Positions 62,056-64,000 of a stretch of DNA of 64,000 nt are shown here, one piece after another; the stretch's first letter is position 1; each line of letters opens with the position of its first letter. This stretch comes from CAYQQU01 sp964419545 (GTDB lineage Bacteria > Bacteroidota > Bacteroidia > Chitinophagales > Saprospiraceae). Under the pieces are notes generated by a model, which ran no database searches, was not told where the DNA came from, and worked only from the letters and a program-made list of their open reading frames with translations. A program made the position numbers and the translations under genes. The stretch lies in NCBI GenBank assembly GCA_964419545.1, contig CAYQQU010000003.1, forward strand, positions 1 through 64,000, read 5' to 3'.

Positions 62056-62448
62056 AGGCGCGCCTCCTCGCCGGAGCAAAGCGGAAAATGACAAAAATCA
62101 ACGCCCGCCATTGACAAATGCTACCCGTTCGCCTCGCTCCTTTGAGTAATTTAGATTTAAAGGAACCCATTGCGGGTTTAGTAATTGGCATGTAAACGGC
62201 ACTTTTTGATTGTACTTCGTTGCAAAAACCCTCATCTACCTCAATCGGGTTTTCGCGCTCGTCTCAGCCGGTTAAACCTCGTCTAATCAAAAAAATGCCG
62301 GTTTTCAACTCAAAGACCAGATCCGCAACGGGTTCAAGGGGGAAATAACCCGCCGGAAATACCGGAACGGCTCCTGATCAAAGGTCTATCAATGCGGATT
62401 AGCGCTCGTTTCGGAAAACCGGGAACCGCCCCGAAACCGCGAAGACCC
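62056..62448. other. Intergenic region after hemN, nothing recognised
   Basis: About 390 bp before the family A element; no convincing open frame, promoter match or RNA signature. Several CGGGTT/AACCCG motifs form small local dyads. Confidence 0.5.
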
Positions 62449-62616
62449 TAAGAGCTTGTTTGGAGGTAGTCATTTTGGCTGCAAAACCCAGCTTTTGGAA
62501 CCTCCCTGTGGCATTTTTCCGGCCCGTAGCGCTGCTATGAGCCGGAAAAATCCCTTCGGGAGAACCCAAAATCTGAGTTTTTCGCTTCAAAAGCACTACC
62601 TCCAAACAAGCTCTAA
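62449..62616 (+). repeat. Family A palindromic element (MITE-like), complete copy with TAA duplication
   Basis: 162 bp (62452-62613) with perfect 19-bp inverted ends, flanked by TAA on both sides (62449-62451, 62614-62616). It ends 18 bp before the hsp20 ATG, so it occupies the immediate upstream region of that gene. Confidence 0.92.
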
Positions 62617-62634
62617 CCACCAAACCATCGAATC

Positions 62635-63078
62635 ATGCTAAGACCACACATCAATCGCGCCTTTGACCGAATGGGAGAAACCTGGGCCCACAAAATCGAC
62701 CCGGAACACTTTCTCGGGCGCAGCGCATTCGATTTACCCTGGAAAAAACCAAAACCCGCCGCCAACATCAAAAAAGAAGGAACCTTTTTCGAGCTGGAGC
62801 TGGCGGTGCCGGGATTCAAAAAAGAGGAAATCGAAATTTCGGTGAAGAACGATCTGCTCACCATCTGCGGTAAAAAAAGCAAGTCGGATGCCGTATTCGA
62901 ATCGGAGTACATCCTGGAAGAGTTCGATTTCGATTCTTTCGAGCGCTGCTTCAAACTGTCGCCGACCATTTCGCACGAAAAAATAACGGCCAAGCTGGAA
63001 AACGGCGTCCTGCGGCTAACCTTCACCGACGTGCCGAAAGAACAGGAACGGGCTTATCAGAAGGTAAAGGTCTCCTGA
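62635..63078 (+). CDS. Hsp20/alpha-crystallin small heat-shock protein
   Basis: 147 residues; alpha-crystallin domain ~45-140 with the A-x-x-x-n-G-V-L signature (AKLENGVLRLTF) and dimerisation strands (FELELAVPGFKKEEIEISVKNDLLTI). ATP-independent holdase. First gene of a stress cassette with the universal stress gene 19 bp downstream. The family A element directly upstream may replace or alter its promoter. Confidence 0.95.
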   Translation: MLRPHINRAFDRMGETWAHKIDPEHFLGRSAFDLPWKKPKPAANIKKEGTFFELELAVPGFKKEEIEISVKNDLLTICGKKSKSDAVFESEYILEEFDFDSFERCFKLSPTISHEKITAKLENGVLRLTFTDVPKEQERAYQKVKVS

Positions 63079-63097
63079 GCCGTCAACCGCAAGCACC

Positions 63098-63928
63098 ATG
63101 GGAGCGATTTTAGTGCCGACGGATTTTTCTGACTGCGCCCGGCACGCCGTGCGGGTGGCGATGCACCTCGCCGAAGCCGGGGGCAGGGAGCTGACTTTCC
63201 TCCATGCGCTGCCGCTGCCGATCGAGGAAGCCGCCTTGCCGTCTGATTGGGAAAGCCGCTATCCGGAGCTGCGGCCCCGGGTCGCCGAAGCCGCGGAGGC
63301 GCTGGACGAGATGGTGCACCTGGCGGAGAAGCGTGGCCTGAAAGCCTCCCGGCAAATCGCGCCTGTAGACCACCTGCGCAACCTGACGGAGGCCATCGGC
63401 GCTGCGTCGGCCGACCTGGTGGTGATGGGGTCGCACGGTCGCTCCGGCTTGCGGCAGTTTATCATGGGCTCGAATGCCGAACGCACGATGCGCGCACTGC
63501 GGACCCCCATCATGGTGGTGCGGGAAAGTTCGCCCGCCCCCCGCTTCAACCGCATCGTTTTTGCTTCCGGAATGGAAGCCGATACGCACCCGGCTTTTGA
63601 CGTGTTGATCCGCTTTGCCGAAATGTCGGGAGCGGAAGACCTGCATTTCGTGGAAGTGACCACCCCGTACAACTTTCGCCCCACCGGGGAAGTGGAGGCT
63701 GCAATGCGGGCGTTTATCGAGCCGTACGATTTTCCGGCTCTGGCGATCCACAATTACGTGCATTACACCATCGAAGCAGGCATTCTCGATTTTGCCCGTT
63801 CCATCGATGCCGACCTGATCGCGATCGCCAATCACGGACGCGCGCAGTTGACCAACCTCTTTATCGAGAGTATCCCCGAAAACCTGGTGCGCTTCGGCCA
63901 CCTGCCTGTACTCAGCATTCGGGTGTAG
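63098..63928 (+). CDS. Tandem universal stress protein (UspA family)
   Basis: 276 residues with two Usp domains (~1-145 and ~150-276). The first keeps the ATP-binding signature (VVMGSHGRSGLRQFIMGSNAE), the second is degenerate (IAIANHGRAQLTNLFIESIPE). Cytoplasmic stress-response protein of unclear activity. Co-oriented with hsp20. Confidence 0.93.
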   Translation: MGAILVPTDFSDCARHAVRVAMHLAEAGGRELTFLHALPLPIEEAALPSDWESRYPELRPRVAEAAEALDEMVHLAEKRGLKASRQIAPVDHLRNLTEAIGAASADLVVMGSHGRSGLRQFIMGSNAERTMRALRTPIMVVRESSPAPRFNRIVFASGMEADTHPAFDVLIRFAEMSGAEDLHFVEVTTPYNFRPTGEVEAAMRAFIEPYDFPALAIHNYVHYTIEAGILDFARSIDADLIAIANHGRAQLTNLFIESIPENLVRFGHLPVLSIRV

Positions 63929-63960
63929 GCTTTTTGCAACCAAGAAAAACTACCGGAACC

Positions 63961-64000
63961 ATGAAATCGGAAAGTGACATTCTAAGCAATACCCATACCG
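63961..64000 (+). CDS. Start of a further gene, cut by window end
   Basis: ATG at 63961 opens MKSESDILSNTHT and remains open to the last base; 32 bases after the universal stress gene in the same direction. Too short to identify; by context it may belong to the same stress cassette. Confidence 0.45.
   Translation, partial: MKSESDILSNTHT

Overview
The window (about 64 kb, high G+C, one 100-N gap) reads as a chromosomal segment of an aerobic or microaerobic Bacteroidota. The Saprospiria / Lewinella-type assignment is only an inference from gene content. Support for Bacteroidota: several secreted proteins end in type IX secretion (T9SS) type A sorting tails; promoters follow TTTG / TAnnTTTG; Shine-Dalgarno sequences are mostly absent; adenylate kinase is of the short type; and the clusters tig-clpP-clpX, prs-rplY and relA/spoT-fur-purA are present. 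The gap is flanked by an identical 55-bp sequence, so this looks like a short-read, probably metagenomic, scaffold.

Layout. 1-7 kb (minus strand): adk, obg and an APH-RapZ fusion; an NlpC/P60 lipoprotein; prs, rplY and a Nit-type amidase. 7-16 kb: NfeD-like membrane protein, polyprenyl synthase, secreted metallophosphoesterase, glyA, an HMA metal-binding protein head-to-head with a TonB-dependent receptor, and a FemAB/GNAT-like protein. 16-23.5 kb: one giant gene (2472 aa) with three tandem ~615-residue units and a T9SS tail. 23.6-28.6 kb: truA, clpX, clpP, tig and tRNA-Leu(UAG). 29-33.6 kb (plus): relA/spoT, fur, a STAS protein and purA. 33.6-48 kb (minus): a lipoprotein-like methyltransferase, a PDZ remnant, a VIT/VWA protein, PBP4, fumarylacetoacetase, a secreted trypsin-like protease, asnA and an M14 peptidase. 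48-57 kb: sulfurtransferase, metF, then a tetR-led plus-strand operon (LolA-like protein, two FtsX-type permeases, LolD/MacB-type ATPase, outer-membrane barrel) and a further barrel. 57-64 kb: EamA transporter, gamma-carbonic anhydrase-like protein, HTH regulator, hemN, Hsp20, a tandem universal stress protein and the start of one more gene.

Most genes are housekeeping, and no prophage, CRISPR array or complete IS element was found. The accessory content is of two kinds. First, there are secreted or surface proteins: the giant repeat protein, the protease, VIT/VWA, M14 and the phosphoesterase. Second, there are three families of short, transposase-less palindromic elements in intergenic DNA. 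Family A is 162 bp with perfect 19-bp inverted ends and 3-bp TAA/TTA target duplications; its three complete copies are nearly identical. Family B is about 153 bp with an 18-bp inverted end and, in one copy, a perfect 10-bp target duplication. Family C is short CCCGGATT...AATCCGGG palindromes bounded by TTAA-like sequence, one of them nested inside a family B copy. Two family A insertions lie exactly in the stop codons of flanking genes and rebuild TAG.

The best candidate for an under-described functional system is the tetR / LolA-like / FtsX x2 / ATPase / beta-barrel operon, which has the parts of a complete inner-to-outer-membrane lipid or lipoprotein export path. The APH-RapZ fusion is the best single-protein candidate.
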